Assembly: GCF_021290385.1 (NCBI RefSeq)
Contig: NZ_CP089928.1
Coordinates: 3,676,001 to 3,740,000 of the forward strand
DNA from: Microbulbifer sp. YPW16
Lineage (GTDB): Bacteria > Pseudomonadota > Gammaproteobacteria > Pseudomonadales > Cellvibrionaceae
Length of the DNA stretch: 64,000 bases
Direction: 5' to 3'
Part shown: piece by piece, positions 44,498 through 53,822 of the stretch
How the letters are laid out: every line of letters begins with the position of its first letter
How positions within the stretch are numbered: the first letter of the stretch is position 1
Notes under the pieces: generated by a model
Told to the model about the DNA's origin: nothing
What the model saw: the letters and a program-made list of their open reading frames with translations, nothing else
Databases searched by the model: none
Program-made: the position numbers and the translations under genes

Positions 44498-45505
44498 ATG
44501 TCCGAGCAAGCCGCAGAAACCGACCGCGAACTGGTAATCGTCGGGGTGGATAACGCCGCCTTCTCTCCACTGCTGGAAATCCTCGAGGAACGCAAGACGG
44601 TGCTGCCCGAGCAGCTGCGCCTGCTCGACGAGGAGGACAGCGAGGTGGATCCGCAGGTTTTCGCCAACCGCAACATCACCGTACAGTCGCTGGAGCAGTT
44701 TGCCTTCGGCCCGCAGCAGGTGGTGCTGCTGCTCAAGGGCGGTGCCGCCGGGCAGGCGGCGCTGGCTGCGGCAGAAGACGCCGGGGCCTGGGTGCTGGAT
44801 GCCTCCGACAATACCCGCGGCGACGAGAGTGTGGCGGTGGTGCACCCGCTGCTCAATGCCAATGCCATTGCCGGCGCGGAACGCCATGTACTGGCGCTGC
44901 CGGCCGCCGGCGCGGCCATGGTGGCCGAGGCACTGCTGCCACTGCGGGATCGTGTACAGGCGGTGGAAGTACAGCTCAACCAGCCGGTGTCCGCGCTGGG
45001 CAAGGCGGCGGTCGATTCCATGGCGGCGCAGACCGCTCGCATGTTCAACGCGCAGGATGTGGAGATTGATCCGGAAGTCGGCCAGCGGCTGGCGTTCAAC
45101 CAGCTGAGTTCCAGCGATGCCCTGCTGGAAAGTGGCCACAGCCTGCGGGAGCTGGCGCTGGTACACGACCTGCGGCGCCTGCTGGGTGAGGATATTGCGG
45201 TGGATGCCTGTATCAATACCGCATCGGTTTTCCACGGGCAGCTGGCCAACCTGCGGGTGGTGCTGAAGGAAGAGGCGGACCTGGACCAGCTGCGTGCGCT
45301 GCTGCGCAACGGCACCGGCCTGAAACTGGAGGAGCGGCCCTCGGCACAGGATTCCGTCGGCGGTGATATCACCCTGGTGGGACGGCTGCGGCAGAGCCTG
45401 CTCAGCCGGCGGCAGATTAATTTTTGTGCAGCATCCGACAATTTGCGCAAAGACCTGGCAATCAATTGTGTACAGATTGTCCAGTTGTTGCTAAAAAACC
45501 ACTGA
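44498..45505 (+). CDS. usg: Asd-related protein Usg
   Basis: 335 residues from the ATG at 44498. It has the overall fold of aspartate-semialdehyde dehydrogenase, with matching segments (QVVLLLKGGAAGQAA, VLDASDNTRGDE, LRVVLKEEADLDQL), but the N-terminal Gly-rich NADP loop is degenerate (VGVDNAAFSPLLEILEER) and the catalytic Cys motif GGNCTVS is missing. This is the Usg (USG-1) family found upstream of the truA region in many gammaproteobacteria, including the fimV-truA neighbourhood. Enzyme activity is unlikely; its role is not established. Confidence 0.85.
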   Translation: MSEQAAETDRELVIVGVDNAAFSPLLEILEERKTVLPEQLRLLDEEDSEVDPQVFANRNITVQSLEQFAFGPQQVVLLLKGGAAGQAALAAAEDAGAWVLDASDNTRGDESVAVVHPLLNANAIAGAERHVLALPAAGAAMVAEALLPLRDRVQAVEVQLNQPVSALGKAAVDSMAAQTARMFNAQDVEIDPEVGQRLAFNQLSSSDALLESGHSLRELALVHDLRRLLGEDIAVDACINTASVFHGQLANLRVVLKEEADLDQLRALLRNGTGLKLEERPSAQDSVGGDITLVGRLRQSLLSRRQINFCAASDNLRKDLAINCVQIVQLLLKNH

Positions 45506-45621
45506 TATTTAATACTTAGCCGTTATAGTGAAGGTGTATTCTCAACATTGCTTTGCTTGGGGGTGGCGATTTAATCGCCAGCGGTGAGAGGCAGTCGAAG
45601 CGGCAGCCGCTTCATTGGATA

Positions 45622-45637
45622 TTTACTGTACAGTAAA
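45622..45637. promoter_or_regulatory. perfect 16 bp palindrome upstream of fimV
   Basis: TTTACTGTACAGTAAA, 64 bp before the fimV ATG. A perfect palindrome of this length in a promoter region suggests an operator. It lacks the ten central bases between CTG and CAG required for a LexA box. Confidence 0.5.
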
Positions 45638-45700
45638 CCGGCGTCGAGCGGAATTTACCCGCTGGCGGGCCGGTGATTCTAACAATAAAGGGAATCGGAT

Positions 45701-48700
45701 ATGCGTGTGCGAAAGCTGGCGCTTGCTGTGGGTATGGTCAGCGCACTGAGTGGCAACGCGGCTCTGGCGCTCGGCCTGGGTGAAATCAAACTGAATTCGA
45801 CGCTCAATGAGCCTCTCGAAGCGCAGATTGCACTACTGCAGACTCGCGGTCTCGCCGATGGCGAGATCAAGGTACGCCTGGCCAACCCCGATGATTTCGA
45901 GCGGGCCGGCGTCGACCGCACTTACCTGCTTACCGATCTCAAGTTCGAAGTCGATCACTCCGGTGGCCAACCGGTAATCCGGGTTTCCAGTAACCGCCCG
46001 ATTCGCGAACCCTTCCTGAACTTCCTGGTGGAAACCCGCTGGCCCAGCGGCAGGCTGCTGCGGGAGTACACACTGCTGATGGACCTGCCGGCTTTCTCCA
46101 GCAGCGCCGCACAACAACCCGTGCGCGCCGCCGAGCGCGAGCGCCAGCAGGTGCGTCGCCAGCCCGCAGCCCCGCAACCCGCGCCCGCACCACAGCAGCG
46201 TCCCCGGGTTGAGGAGCAGGCCCCGCGGCCGACCCGCGAGGCCCCAGCGGAGCCCCGTCCCGAGCCTGAGCCCCAGTCCCAGCCCCAGCAGCCTGCGGCC
46301 GAGGAGCCGATGGAGCTCGAGCGGCAGTCGAGCGGTGCTGAGACCGGCGGCAGCCAGGTTTACGGCCCGGTGGCCGCCAACCAGACCCTGTGGGAAATCG
46401 CCCGTGATTCCCGCACCCATGGCGATGTCTCGGTGCAGCAGACCATGCTGGCAATCCAGCGCCTCAATCCAGAAGCGTTTATCGATGGCAATATCAACCT
46501 GCTGAAAAAAGGCGCGGTCCTGCGGTTGCCGGAAGTGGCTGAAGTGCGCGCGGTCTCCCGCGGTGACGCAGTGTCGCAGGTGGCATCGCAGAACGATGCC
46601 TGGCGCCAGCGTATCGGTGCTGCCGAAGAGGCCACCGGCGCACCGCTGGACGCGCGTGCGGCGAGCGATGATGCCGGTAGCAGCGACACCGTCGAGGGTC
46701 GCGTGAGCCTGGCCGCGCCGGGTGACAACGAGTCTGTGCAGTCCGGTTCCGGCAGCGGCGCCGAAGACAGTGCGGCACTGCAGGGTGAACTCGCGGTCAG
46801 CGAGGAAGAGCTGGACAAGTCCCAGCTCGAAAATGAAGAACTGAAAGAGCGCATCTCCGAGCTCGACGAGCAGATCGACACCATGGAACGCCTGGTGGAG
46901 GTCTCCAACGAGGAGATGGCTGCGGTGCAGGCCGCCGCCGGGGAGTCCGCTGGGGACGCTACTGCGGCGACGGAGCCTGATGGTGTAGAGGCTACCGGTG
47001 AGGAGCTGGCAGCCGGGGAAACCACAGGTGACGTTGCCGCCAGCGAGGCCGGGGAAACCGAAGCCGAGCCGGAGGAGGCCGCGCAACCGGAGGATGCCCG
47101 CAATCGCGTGGTCAGCGTGCAGACCAAGCCGGAGCCGACCCTGGTTGAGCGCCTGATGGAAAACATCCAGCTGATCGGTATCGGTGCCGGCGTTCTCCTG
47201 CTGGGTATCGTCGGTTTCGTCAGCTGGCGTCGCCGCAAGGAAGAAGAGGAGGCCATGCGCCAGGTGGAGGCGGAGATGGCGGCCGAGCGCTCCCTCGCCG
47301 ACGCACCGGAAATCGACGAGAAAGATGAAAGCCTGGCCGCGGTGGAGTCCTTCGAGACCCAGGATAACTTCGACATGGACCAGTTCGACGATGTCGATAC
47401 CGGTGATCCCGTGTCCGAGGCCGAGATCCACCTGTCACTGGGCCAGTACGGCGATGCCGAGGGCAAGCTGGTGGCGGGCCTGCAGCAGGACCCGAACAAT
47501 GTCGATGCCCGCCTGATGCTGCTGGAGGTCTACGCGCACCAGCAGGATATCGGCAAATTTGACGATCACTACCGCCAGCTGTTGAGCGTCAGCGATGGCC
47601 CCGCCGCCGACCGTGCCGCGCGCCTGCGTGAGAGCATCGACGGCGCCGGCCCCTTCGAGGGGCCCGAGGATGGCTTTACCAGTGAGTCCCTGGAAGCGAT
47701 GCAGCTCGACGATATGAGCTCCTCATTCGACGGCGACTTCAACAGTGACTTTGGCAGCGCCGAAAGCTCCGGCGGCCAGGAGTCTGGCGGCAGCGACCTG
47801 CTGGACGACCTGACCATGGATCTGGGCGATGACAGTGATTTCGCCAGCGGGCCCGATGCCGGCGGCGACGAGGACTTCTCCCTCGACCTGGATCTGGGCG
47901 ACGACTTCAGCAGTGACAAGGCTGGCAGTGGTGCAGGTGAGAGCGACGATAGCTTTGATTTCGACGACCTGATGTCGGCGGACCTGGGTTCCGGCGATGC
48001 CGGGCAGGATGCACCGGCTGAACAGGAATCCCTGGATTCCCTGTCGCTCGACCTGGACGATGATTTCAGCAGTGCCGATACCACTGCCGGCAGCGATGAA
48101 TTTGGCAGCGCCGAAATCGCCGGGCAGGACGCGGGCCAGGAAGACGGTGGCCTGGATTTCGACCTCGACCTGTCCCCGATGGAGGAGAGCGAGGAAGCCG
48201 GTTCAGGTGACCTGGAGTTTGGCTCCACCTCCTCTGGCGCACCTGCGGCAGGCGATACTGCGGGTGACGATTTCGGAACCCTGGAGTTCGAGAGCCCCTC
48301 CACCGACACTGCAAGTGCGGACACAGGTGCTGACCTGTCCACCGAATCCGCTGCTGCCGACGACCTGTCCCTGGACGACCTGGAGGGGTTCGGTGACGAC
48401 ATGGGTTCCGGCCTGGACCTGGACTCCATCGACCTGGACGAGTTTGATGGCGAGCTCTCCGCCGGCGCCGACACTGCGGCGAGTGCGGGCAGTGAAGCTG
48501 CAAGCACTGGGGAAGCCTCTACACTCGCATTGGAGCCGGAAGTCGAGACGGCCGGCAGCGGTGCAGCTGCGTCCGCTGCGGGTGCTGAAAGCGGCAGTGC
48601 CGGATTCGGCGACCTGAATTTCGACCTGGAAGGCGACCTGGACTCGGAACTCAACCTGCTGGAAGGCAGTGACGAGCTGAGCACCAAGCTGGAGCTGGCC

Positions 48701-48820
48701 CAGGCGTATGTCGACATGGGCGACAAGGATGGTGCCAGGGATATCCTCGCAGAGGTGGCCGAGGAGGGCGGTGACGAGTACAAGTCGCGGGCCCGCGAGA
48801 TGCTGGAGCGCCTCTCTTAA
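45701..48820 (+). CDS. fimV: FimV-type pilus and polarity protein
   Basis: 1,039 residues. Signal peptide 1-24 (LALAVGMVSALSGNAALALG), then the FimV N-terminal domain (LGEIKLNSTLNEPLEAQIALL...RTYLLTDLKFEV) to about 135, a Pro/Gln/Glu-rich stretch 140-205, a LysM motif near 222-282 (YGPVAANQTLWEIARDSRTHGDVSVQQTMLAIQRLNPEAF), a coiled coil 355-410, one membrane helix near 487-510 (IQLIGIGAGVLLLGIVGFVSW), TPR-like repeats 565-615, a long acidic Asp/Ser/Gly-rich region 640-985, and the conserved C-terminal TPR cap. FimV binds peptidoglycan and organises type IV pili and cell polarity. Cytoplasmic tail is acidic. Confidence 0.93.
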   Translation: MRVRKLALAVGMVSALSGNAALALGLGEIKLNSTLNEPLEAQIALLQTRGLADGEIKVRLANPDDFERAGVDRTYLLTDLKFEVDHSGGQPVIRVSSNRPIREPFLNFLVETRWPSGRLLREYTLLMDLPAFSSSAAQQPVRAAERERQQVRRQPAAPQPAPAPQQRPRVEEQAPRPTREAPAEPRPEPEPQSQPQQPAAEEPMELERQSSGAETGGSQVYGPVAANQTLWEIARDSRTHGDVSVQQTMLAIQRLNPEAFIDGNINLLKKGAVLRLPEVAEVRAVSRGDAVSQVASQNDAWRQRIGAAEEATGAPLDARAASDDAGSSDTVEGRVSLAAPGDNESVQSGSGSGAEDSAALQGELAVSEEELDKSQLENEELKERISELDEQIDTMERLVEVSNEEMAAVQAAAGESAGDATAATEPDGVEATGEELAAGETTGDVAASEAGETEAEPEEAAQPEDARNRVVSVQTKPEPTLVERLMENIQLIGIGAGVLLLGIVGFVSWRRRKEEEEAMRQVEAEMAAERSLADAPEIDEKDESLAAVESFETQDNFDMDQFDDVDTGDPVSEAEIHLSLGQYGDAEGKLVAGLQQDPNNVDARLMLLEVYAHQQDIGKFDDHYRQLLSVSDGPAADRAARLRESIDGAGPFEGPEDGFTSESLEAMQLDDMSSSFDGDFNSDFGSAESSGGQESGGSDLLDDLTMDLGDDSDFASGPDAGGDEDFSLDLDLGDDFSSDKAGSGAGESDDSFDFDDLMSADLGSGDAGQDAPAEQESLDSLSLDLDDDFSSADTTAGSDEFGSAEIAGQDAGQEDGGLDFDLDLSPMEESEEAGSGDLEFGSTSSGAPAAGDTAGDDFGTLEFESPSTDTASADTGADLSTESAAADDLSLDDLEGFGDDMGSGLDLDSIDLDEFDGELSAGADTAASAGSEAASTGEASTLALEPEVETAGSGAAASAAGAESGSAGFGDLNFDLEGDLDSELNLLEGSDELSTKLELAQAYVDMGDKDGARDILAEVAEEGGDEYKSRAREMLERLS

Positions 48821-48839
48821 GCCGCTGCCAGCGAGGCAA

Positions 48840-48867
48840 AACCCCGCACTGGCTGCGGGGTTTTTTT
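48840..48867 (+). terminator. rho-independent terminator of fimV
   Basis: AACCCCGCA-CTGG-CTGCGGGGTTTTTTT, 20 bp after the fimV stop and 35 bp before truA. Confidence 0.9.
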
Positions 48868-48901
48868 ATGGCATTTTTTTACCGATTGCAGGCCAGAGCC
48901 A

Positions 48902-49783
48902 ATGCCTTCCGAGTACCAGTACAAGCCCAATGGCGAAGTGCCCCCCGGCGAGCAGCTGCCCGCGGGCCTGCGGCGTATCGCCGTGGGCGTGGAATACTGC
49001 GGCGCCCACCTGCACGGATTCCAGAAGCAGAAATCCGCCGCTGCCACCGTGCAGGCCTACCTGGAAAAAGCCCTGTCGGCGATCGCGGCCGAACCGGTGA
49101 CGCTGGTCTGCGCCGGGCGCACCGATGCCGGCGTTCACGCCACCAACCAGGTGATTCACTTCGATACCGCGGCGATCCGGCCCGCGCGCGCCTGGGTCCA
49201 GGGCGTGAACACCAAGTTGCCGGATGCGGTGCGGGTACGCTGGGCGCAGGAAGTGCCGCCGCAGTTCCATGCGCGTTTCTCCGCGCGCGCGCGCAGCTAT
49301 CGCTACCTGATCCACAGTGCGCCGACACGCTCGGCCCAGGCCGCGGCCGAGGTCACCTGGACCCAGCACCCGCTGGACCTCGAAGCCATGCGCACCGGCG
49401 CCCGGTACCTGCTGGGGCGGCACGATTTCAACAGTTTCCGCGCCAGCCAGTGCCAGGCCAAGAGCCCGGTACGGGAAGTCACCCGGCTGGACCTGGCCAG
49501 GGTGGGGCAGCTGATCGTCATTGAAATCAGCGCCAACGCCTTCCTGCACCATATGGTGCGCAATATCACCGGCGTGCTGATGGCGGTGGGGCGGGGCGAG
49601 CGGCCGCCGGAATGGGTGGGCGAAGTGCTGGCGGCGCGGGACCGCACCGCCGGCGGCGTTACCGCGCCGCCGTTTGGACTCTACCTGGTGGACGTGCAGT
49701 ACCCGGCGGAGTTCGGCCTGCCGGCCAGCGAACCCGGTCCAATGCTGGTGCCGCTGCCCCTGGGCGGCCTGGTTTCCGGCTAG
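48902..49783 (+). CDS. truA: tRNA pseudouridine(38-40) synthase
   Basis: 293 residues. Makes pseudouridine at positions 38-40 of the anticodon arm. The catalytic Asp is in LVCAGRTDAGVHATNQ (about 75). Other family parts: IAVGVEYCGAHLHGFQKQ at the start, RARSYRYLIHSAPTRSAQ, HDFNSFRASQCQAKSPVREV, and FLHHMVRNITGVLMAVGRGE. ATG start at 48902. Lies directly behind the fimV terminator, so probably has its own promoter or read-through. Followed by trpF. Confidence 0.93.
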   Translation: MPSEYQYKPNGEVPPGEQLPAGLRRIAVGVEYCGAHLHGFQKQKSAAATVQAYLEKALSAIAAEPVTLVCAGRTDAGVHATNQVIHFDTAAIRPARAWVQGVNTKLPDAVRVRWAQEVPPQFHARFSARARSYRYLIHSAPTRSAQAAAEVTWTQHPLDLEAMRTGARYLLGRHDFNSFRASQCQAKSPVREVTRLDLARVGQLIVIEISANAFLHHMVRNITGVLMAVGRGERPPEWVGEVLAARDRTAGGVTAPPFGLYLVDVQYPAEFGLPASEPGPMLVPLPLGGLVSG

Positions 49784-49874
49784 TGGCCGCCGGGGCCGCG
49801 TTTCGCGGCCGGTGCCGATCTGCTAACATCGCTTCCTCCCTATTTTTTGAACCACCGGTCGGTTGCGTAACGCG

Positions 49875-50495
49875 ATGCAAGTGAAAGTGTGCGGGATTAC
49901 CCGCGCGGACGATGCGGAGATGGTTGCCCGGGCGGGTGCGGATGCCCTGGGGCTGGTCTTTTATGAGCGCAGCCCGCGCCATGTTACCGCGCCGCAGGCG
50001 GTCTCCATTGCGGCGGTGGTACCGCCGTTCCTTACCCTGGTGGGCCTGTTCGTCAACGCCAGTGCCGATGAAGTGAACCAGGTGCTGGCCAGGGTGCCCC
50101 TCAACCTGCTGCAGTTCCACGGCGATGAGACCGCAGACTACTGTGAGCAATTCGGTCGTCCGTATATCAAGGCCCTGCGTATGAAAGACGACCTGGATGT
50201 TGTGGCCGCCATGGCCGGGCATCCCGGTGCGCGGGGATTCCTGCTGGACGCCTACCGTCCCGGGGTGCCCGGTGGCACGGGCGAGTCCTTCGACTGGCAG
50301 CGGGTGCCACAGGACAGTGGCCAGCAGATTGTCCTCGCCGGTGGACTGACACCGGATAATGTGGCCACGGCCATCCGCACTGCGCGCCCCCAGGGCGTGG
50401 ACGTGAGCGGCGGCGTCGAGTCGGCGCCGGGCATCAAGGATGCCGACAGGGTTTACACCTTTATCACCGCGGCGCGGCAGGCGTTAAACGATTGA
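49875..50495 (+). CDS. trpF: phosphoribosylanthranilate isomerase
   Basis: 206 residues from the ATG at 49875 (a TTG at 49863 is also open). Single TIM barrel; catalyses the Amadori step of tryptophan synthesis. Catalytic Cys in [12 protein letters not shown] (residue 6), the catalytic Asp in the LLDAYRPG region (about 122), and phosphate loops [10 protein letters not shown] and [13 protein letters not shown]. First gene of trpF-trpB-trpA. Stand-alone, not fused to trpC. Confidence 0.94.
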   Translation: MQVKVCGITRADDAEMVARAGADALGLVFYERSPRHVTAPQAVSIAAVVPPFLTLVGLFVNASADEVNQVLARVPLNLLQFHGDETADYCEQFGRPYIKALRMKDDLDVVAAMAGHPGARGFLLDAYRPGVPGGTGESFDWQRVPQDSGQQIVLAGGLTPDNVATAIRTARPQGVDVSGGVESAPGIKDADRVYTFITAARQALND

Positions 50496-50549
50496 GCGGT
50501 CCTTCCGGCAAAGCCATTTGCGGGACCAGCGGTAACAGGAGCAGTGAGA

Positions 50550-51767
50550 GTGAGCGATAAGAAGTCGGTGGATTATTCAGCCTTTCCGGATGCGCAGGGG
50601 CATTTCGGTCCCTTTGGTGGCCGTTTCGTGTCCGAGACACTGATCGGTGCCCTGGATGAACTGCGGGAGATGTACAACAGCCTGAAGGATGACCCGGAAT
50701 TCCGGGCGGCCTTCGACTACGACCTGGCGCACTATGTTGGCCGGCCTTCGCCGCTGTACCTGGCCGAGCGCCTGACCGCCGAGGCGGGCGGCGCGCGAAT
50801 CTGGCTCAAGCGCGAGGACCTGAACCACACCGGCGCCCACAAGGTGAACAACACCGTGGGCCAGGCGCTGCTGGCCAAGCACAGCGGCAAGCGCCGCGTG
50901 ATCGCCGAGACCGGCGCCGGCCAGCACGGCGTGGCCACCGCCACGGTAGCGGCGCGGCTGGGTCTGGAGTGTGCGGTGTATATGGGTGCGGAGGATGTGA
51001 AACGCCAGTCCCCCAATGTCTACCGCATGAAGCTGCTGGGTGCCGAGGTGATCCCGGTGGAATCGGGCTCCAAGACCCTGAAGGATGCGATGAACGAGGC
51101 CATGCGGGACTGGGTCACCAACGTCGATGACACCTTCTACATCATCGGCACCGTGGCCGGCCCGCACCCGTACCCGCAGCTGGTGCGCGATTTCAATTCG
51201 GTGATCGGCCGCGAGGCGCGCGCCCAGAGCCTGGAGGAGTTCGGCCAGTTGCCGGACGCGCTGGTGGCCTGTGTGGGCGGTGGCTCCAACGCCATCGGCC
51301 TGTTCCACCCGTTCCTGAACGACAGTGACGTGAAAATGTATGGTGTCGAGGCCGGTGGCGAAGGCCTGGCCAGTGGTCGCCATGCGGCCCCGCTGAACGA
51401 TGGTGTGCCGGGGATCCTGCACGGCAACCGCACCTACCTGATGGAGGATGACGACGGCCAGATTATCGAGACGCACTCGGTTTCCGCCGGCCTCGATTAC
51501 CCGGGGGTAGGGCCCGAGCACGCCTGGCTGAAAGATATCGGCCGCGTGGACTATGTGGTGGCGGATGACCAGGAGGCGCTCAATGCCTTCCGCATGCTGA
51601 CCCGCAAGGAGGGTATCCTGCCGGCGCTGGAGTCCAGCCACGCGGTGGCCTATGCCCTCAAGCTGGCCGCCGGTATGTCGCCGGAGCAGAACATTGTCGT
51701 GAACCTGTCCGGGCGCGGCGACAAGGATATTTTCACCGTGGCCGCTATCGACGGCATCGAGGTCTAG
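50550..51767 (+). CDS. trpB: tryptophan synthase beta subunit
   Basis: 405 residues from the GTG at 50550, eight bases after AGGAG (a GTG at 50544 is too close to that site). PLP enzyme that joins serine and indole. Schiff-base Lys in [15 protein letters not shown] (about 97), [17 protein letters not shown], and the phosphate-binding [10 protein letters not shown]; the COMM domain is present. Lies 54 bp after trpF and 77 bp before trpA, consistent with an alpha2-beta2 complex. Confidence 0.96.
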   Translation: MSDKKSVDYSAFPDAQGHFGPFGGRFVSETLIGALDELREMYNSLKDDPEFRAAFDYDLAHYVGRPSPLYLAERLTAEAGGARIWLKREDLNHTGAHKVNNTVGQALLAKHSGKRRVIAETGAGQHGVATATVAARLGLECAVYMGAEDVKRQSPNVYRMKLLGAEVIPVESGSKTLKDAMNEAMRDWVTNVDDTFYIIGTVAGPHPYPQLVRDFNSVIGREARAQSLEEFGQLPDALVACVGGGSNAIGLFHPFLNDSDVKMYGVEAGGEGLASGRHAAPLNDGVPGILHGNRTYLMEDDDGQIIETHSVSAGLDYPGVGPEHAWLKDIGRVDYVVADDQEALNAFRMLTRKEGILPALESSHAVAYALKLAAGMSPEQNIVVNLSGRGDKDIFTVAAIDGIEV

Positions 51768-51844
51768 GGACCTGTGCGGCGCGGGCCGCGAAAAGAATTG
51801 CAGAAGTGGCGCCGCGATGGCGCGGATCAACAGGAATTGAGCGA

Positions 51845-52654
51845 GTGACACAAGACAACCGAATCGACCGCCGTTTTGCCCGCCTGCGGGAAGAGGGCCG
51901 CAAGGCCCTGGTGACCTACCTGGTGGCGGGTGACGGCGGCCCGGAAAACACCGTGCCGCTGATGCACCAGCTGGTGGCCTCGGGCGCCGACCTGATCGAG
52001 CTGGGGGTGCCTTTCTCGGATCCCATGGCCGAGGGCCCGGTAATCCAGCGCGGGCACGAGCGCGCCCTTGAGTACAAGACCTCCCTGCGCAAGTGCCTGG
52101 AGATGGTGCGGGAATTCCGCCGGGAAGACAGCGACACACCCGTGATCCTGATGGGTTATGCCAACCCGATCGAGAAAATGGGCGCGGAGCCGTTTGCCGA
52201 CGCGGCGCTGGATGCCGGTGTCGACGGCGCCCTGACGGTGGACCTGCCGGCGGAAGAGGCGGGCCCCCTGAGCGAAATGCTGAGCGCGCGCAACCTGCGC
52301 AATATCTTCCTGCTGACCCCCACCACCAGCGAGGAGCGTATTCGTGCGATCACCGGCCTGGCCAGCGGGTTTATTTACTATGTATCGCTGAAGGGCGTCA
52401 CCGGGGCGGGCAACCTGGACCCGGAAGCGGTGCGTGAGAACCTCGAGCATATCCGCGGCTTCACCGACCTGCCGCTGTGTGTGGGTTTCGGTATCCGCGA
52501 CGGCGCCTCTGCCCGTGCGGTCAGCGAGGCCGGCGACGGTGCCGTGGTGGGCAGTGTACTGGTCTCGGCCATCGGCGAGGCAGCCGACGGTGCGGCGGCC
52601 CGGGATGCCGTGGCACAGCTGGTGGGAGGGATTCGCCGGGCGCTGGACGCCTGA
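51845..52654 (+). CDS. trpA: tryptophan synthase alpha subunit
   Basis: 269 residues from the GTG at 51845 (CAGGAATTGA upstream; the frame continues further upstream without support). Splits indole-3-glycerol phosphate to indole. The catalytic Glu is in LIELGVPFSDP (residue 52, equal to Glu49 of E. coli). The aligned position of Asp60 is Glu in PMAEGPVIQ, a variation permitted by the PROSITE family pattern as I recall it. Other features: VSLKGVTGAGN and VGFGIRDGASARAV. Last gene of trpFBA; accD follows after 196 bp. Confidence 0.95.
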   Translation: MTQDNRIDRRFARLREEGRKALVTYLVAGDGGPENTVPLMHQLVASGADLIELGVPFSDPMAEGPVIQRGHERALEYKTSLRKCLEMVREFRREDSDTPVILMGYANPIEKMGAEPFADAALDAGVDGALTVDLPAEEAGPLSEMLSARNLRNIFLLTPTTSEERIRAITGLASGFIYYVSLKGVTGAGNLDPEAVRENLEHIRGFTDLPLCVGFGIRDGASARAVSEAGDGAVVGSVLVSAIGEAADGAAARDAVAQLVGGIRRALDA

Positions 52655-52850
52655 CCCCCGGGTGGGCGAGGCGAACTGTGACAGAGGTTTGCACATCGCC
52701 CGGCAGTTGTGACCGGCTGGCCAGAAAGCCCCTGTGGGCGGCTGAACTGGCTGCACCCGGAAATGGTGTTAGTGTTTTAATTCTCGTCCTCAAAGCCACC
52801 GGCCAAGGACATGACTTTGGCCCTCAGAAGCATCGGGATTTGGAAACAAA

Positions 52851-53705
52851 ATGAGCTGGTTAGAAAAAATCGTTCCTGCGGTCATTCGCACCGAGCGCCG
52901 TCCCGGCGCCAGCAAGGTCCCGGAGGGAGTGTGGAAAAAGTGCGTCAAGTGCGACGCCATGCTCTACCGGCCGGAGCTCGAGCGCAACCTGGATGTATGT
53001 CCCAAGTGCGACCACCATATGCGTATCGGCGCACGGCGCCGGCTGGACATCTTCCTGGATGAGGAGGGGCGCGAGGAGCTGGCTACCGACGTGGTGCCCG
53101 TGGATCGCCTCAAGTTCAAGGATGTAAAGAAATACAAGGACCGCCTGACCCAGGCGCAGAAGAATACCGGCGAAAAGGATGCCCTGATCGCCATGCGCGG
53201 TACCCTGGAGGGCAAGCCTGTGGTGGCGGTGGCCTTTGAGTTCGCCTTCCACGGTGGCTCCATGGGCTACGTGGTGGGTGAGCGCTTCACCCGTGCTGCC
53301 CAGCTGGCGTTGGAAGAGCGCATCCCGCTGGTGTGTTTCTCGGCTACCGGCGGTGCCCGGATGCAGGAGGCCCTGATCTCGCTGATGCAGATGGCCAAGA
53401 CCTCCGCCGTGCTGGAAAAAATGAAAATGGCCGGCGTGCCCTATATCTCGGTGATGACAGATCCGGTATATGGTGGTGTGTCCGCCTCCCTGGCCCTGCT
53501 GGGCGATATCAATGCCGCCGAGCCTGGCGCGCGGGCGGGTTTTGCCGGGCCCAATATCATTGAGCAGACCATCCGCCAGAAGCTGCCCAAGGGCTTCCAG
53601 CGAGCCGAGTTCCTGCTCGATCACGGCGCGATCGACATGATCATTCCCCGCAACGACATGCGGACCACCCTCGCGCGCCTGCTGGGCAAGCTGTCCGGCG
53701 CCTGA
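52851..53705 (+). CDS. accD: acetyl-CoA carboxylase carboxyltransferase beta subunit
   Basis: 284 residues. With AccA it transfers CO2 from biotin to acetyl-CoA in fatty-acid synthesis. An N-terminal zinc ribbon has four cysteines, CVKC and CPKC (about 25-47), followed by the crotonase-like carboxyltransferase domain with [45 protein letters not shown] and [19 protein letters not shown] start. Start of the accD-folC-dedD-cvpA-purF block. Confidence 0.95.
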   Translation: MSWLEKIVPAVIRTERRPGASKVPEGVWKKCVKCDAMLYRPELERNLDVCPKCDHHMRIGARRRLDIFLDEEGREELATDVVPVDRLKFKDVKKYKDRLTQAQKNTGEKDALIAMRGTLEGKPVVAVAFEFAFHGGSMGYVVGERFTRAAQLALEERIPLVCFSATGGARMQEALISLMQMAKTSAVLEKMKMAGVPYISVMTDPVYGGVSASLALLGDINAAEPGARAGFAGPNIIEQTIRQKLPKGFQRAEFLLDHGAIDMIIPRNDMRTTLARLLGKLSGA

Positions 53706-53714
53706 TCCTGATCC

Positions 53715-53740
53715 CGCGGGTGCGTCCGGTCGCACCCGCG
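53715..53740. terminator. perfect hairpin after accD
   Basis: CGCGGGTGCG-N6-CGCACCCGCG, ten base pairs, immediately after the accD stop. It is followed by TTCTCCCTCC, poor in T, so it may be an attenuator or partial terminator before folC. Confidence 0.4.
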
Positions 53741-53822
53741 TTCTCCCTCCCTGGCCCTTTCCCTGTTACCGTCGCCGCTCTCGCGGCATACTGGGCCCGG
53801 CAATATCGTTACGGGGTTTCCC

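Noticed and set aside
44498-45505. Second functional asd gene
   Set aside because: The NADP loop is degenerate and the catalytic Cys motif is missing; it is the Usg paralogue.
45618-45640. Palindrome upstream of fimV as a LexA/SOS box
   Set aside because: LexA needs CTG and CAG separated by ten bases; here they are separated by two.
52000-52050. Glu in place of the usual active-site Asp60 in TrpA
   Set aside because: The family pattern, as I recall it, allows Asp or Glu at this site, so this is natural variation and no loss of function is claimed.
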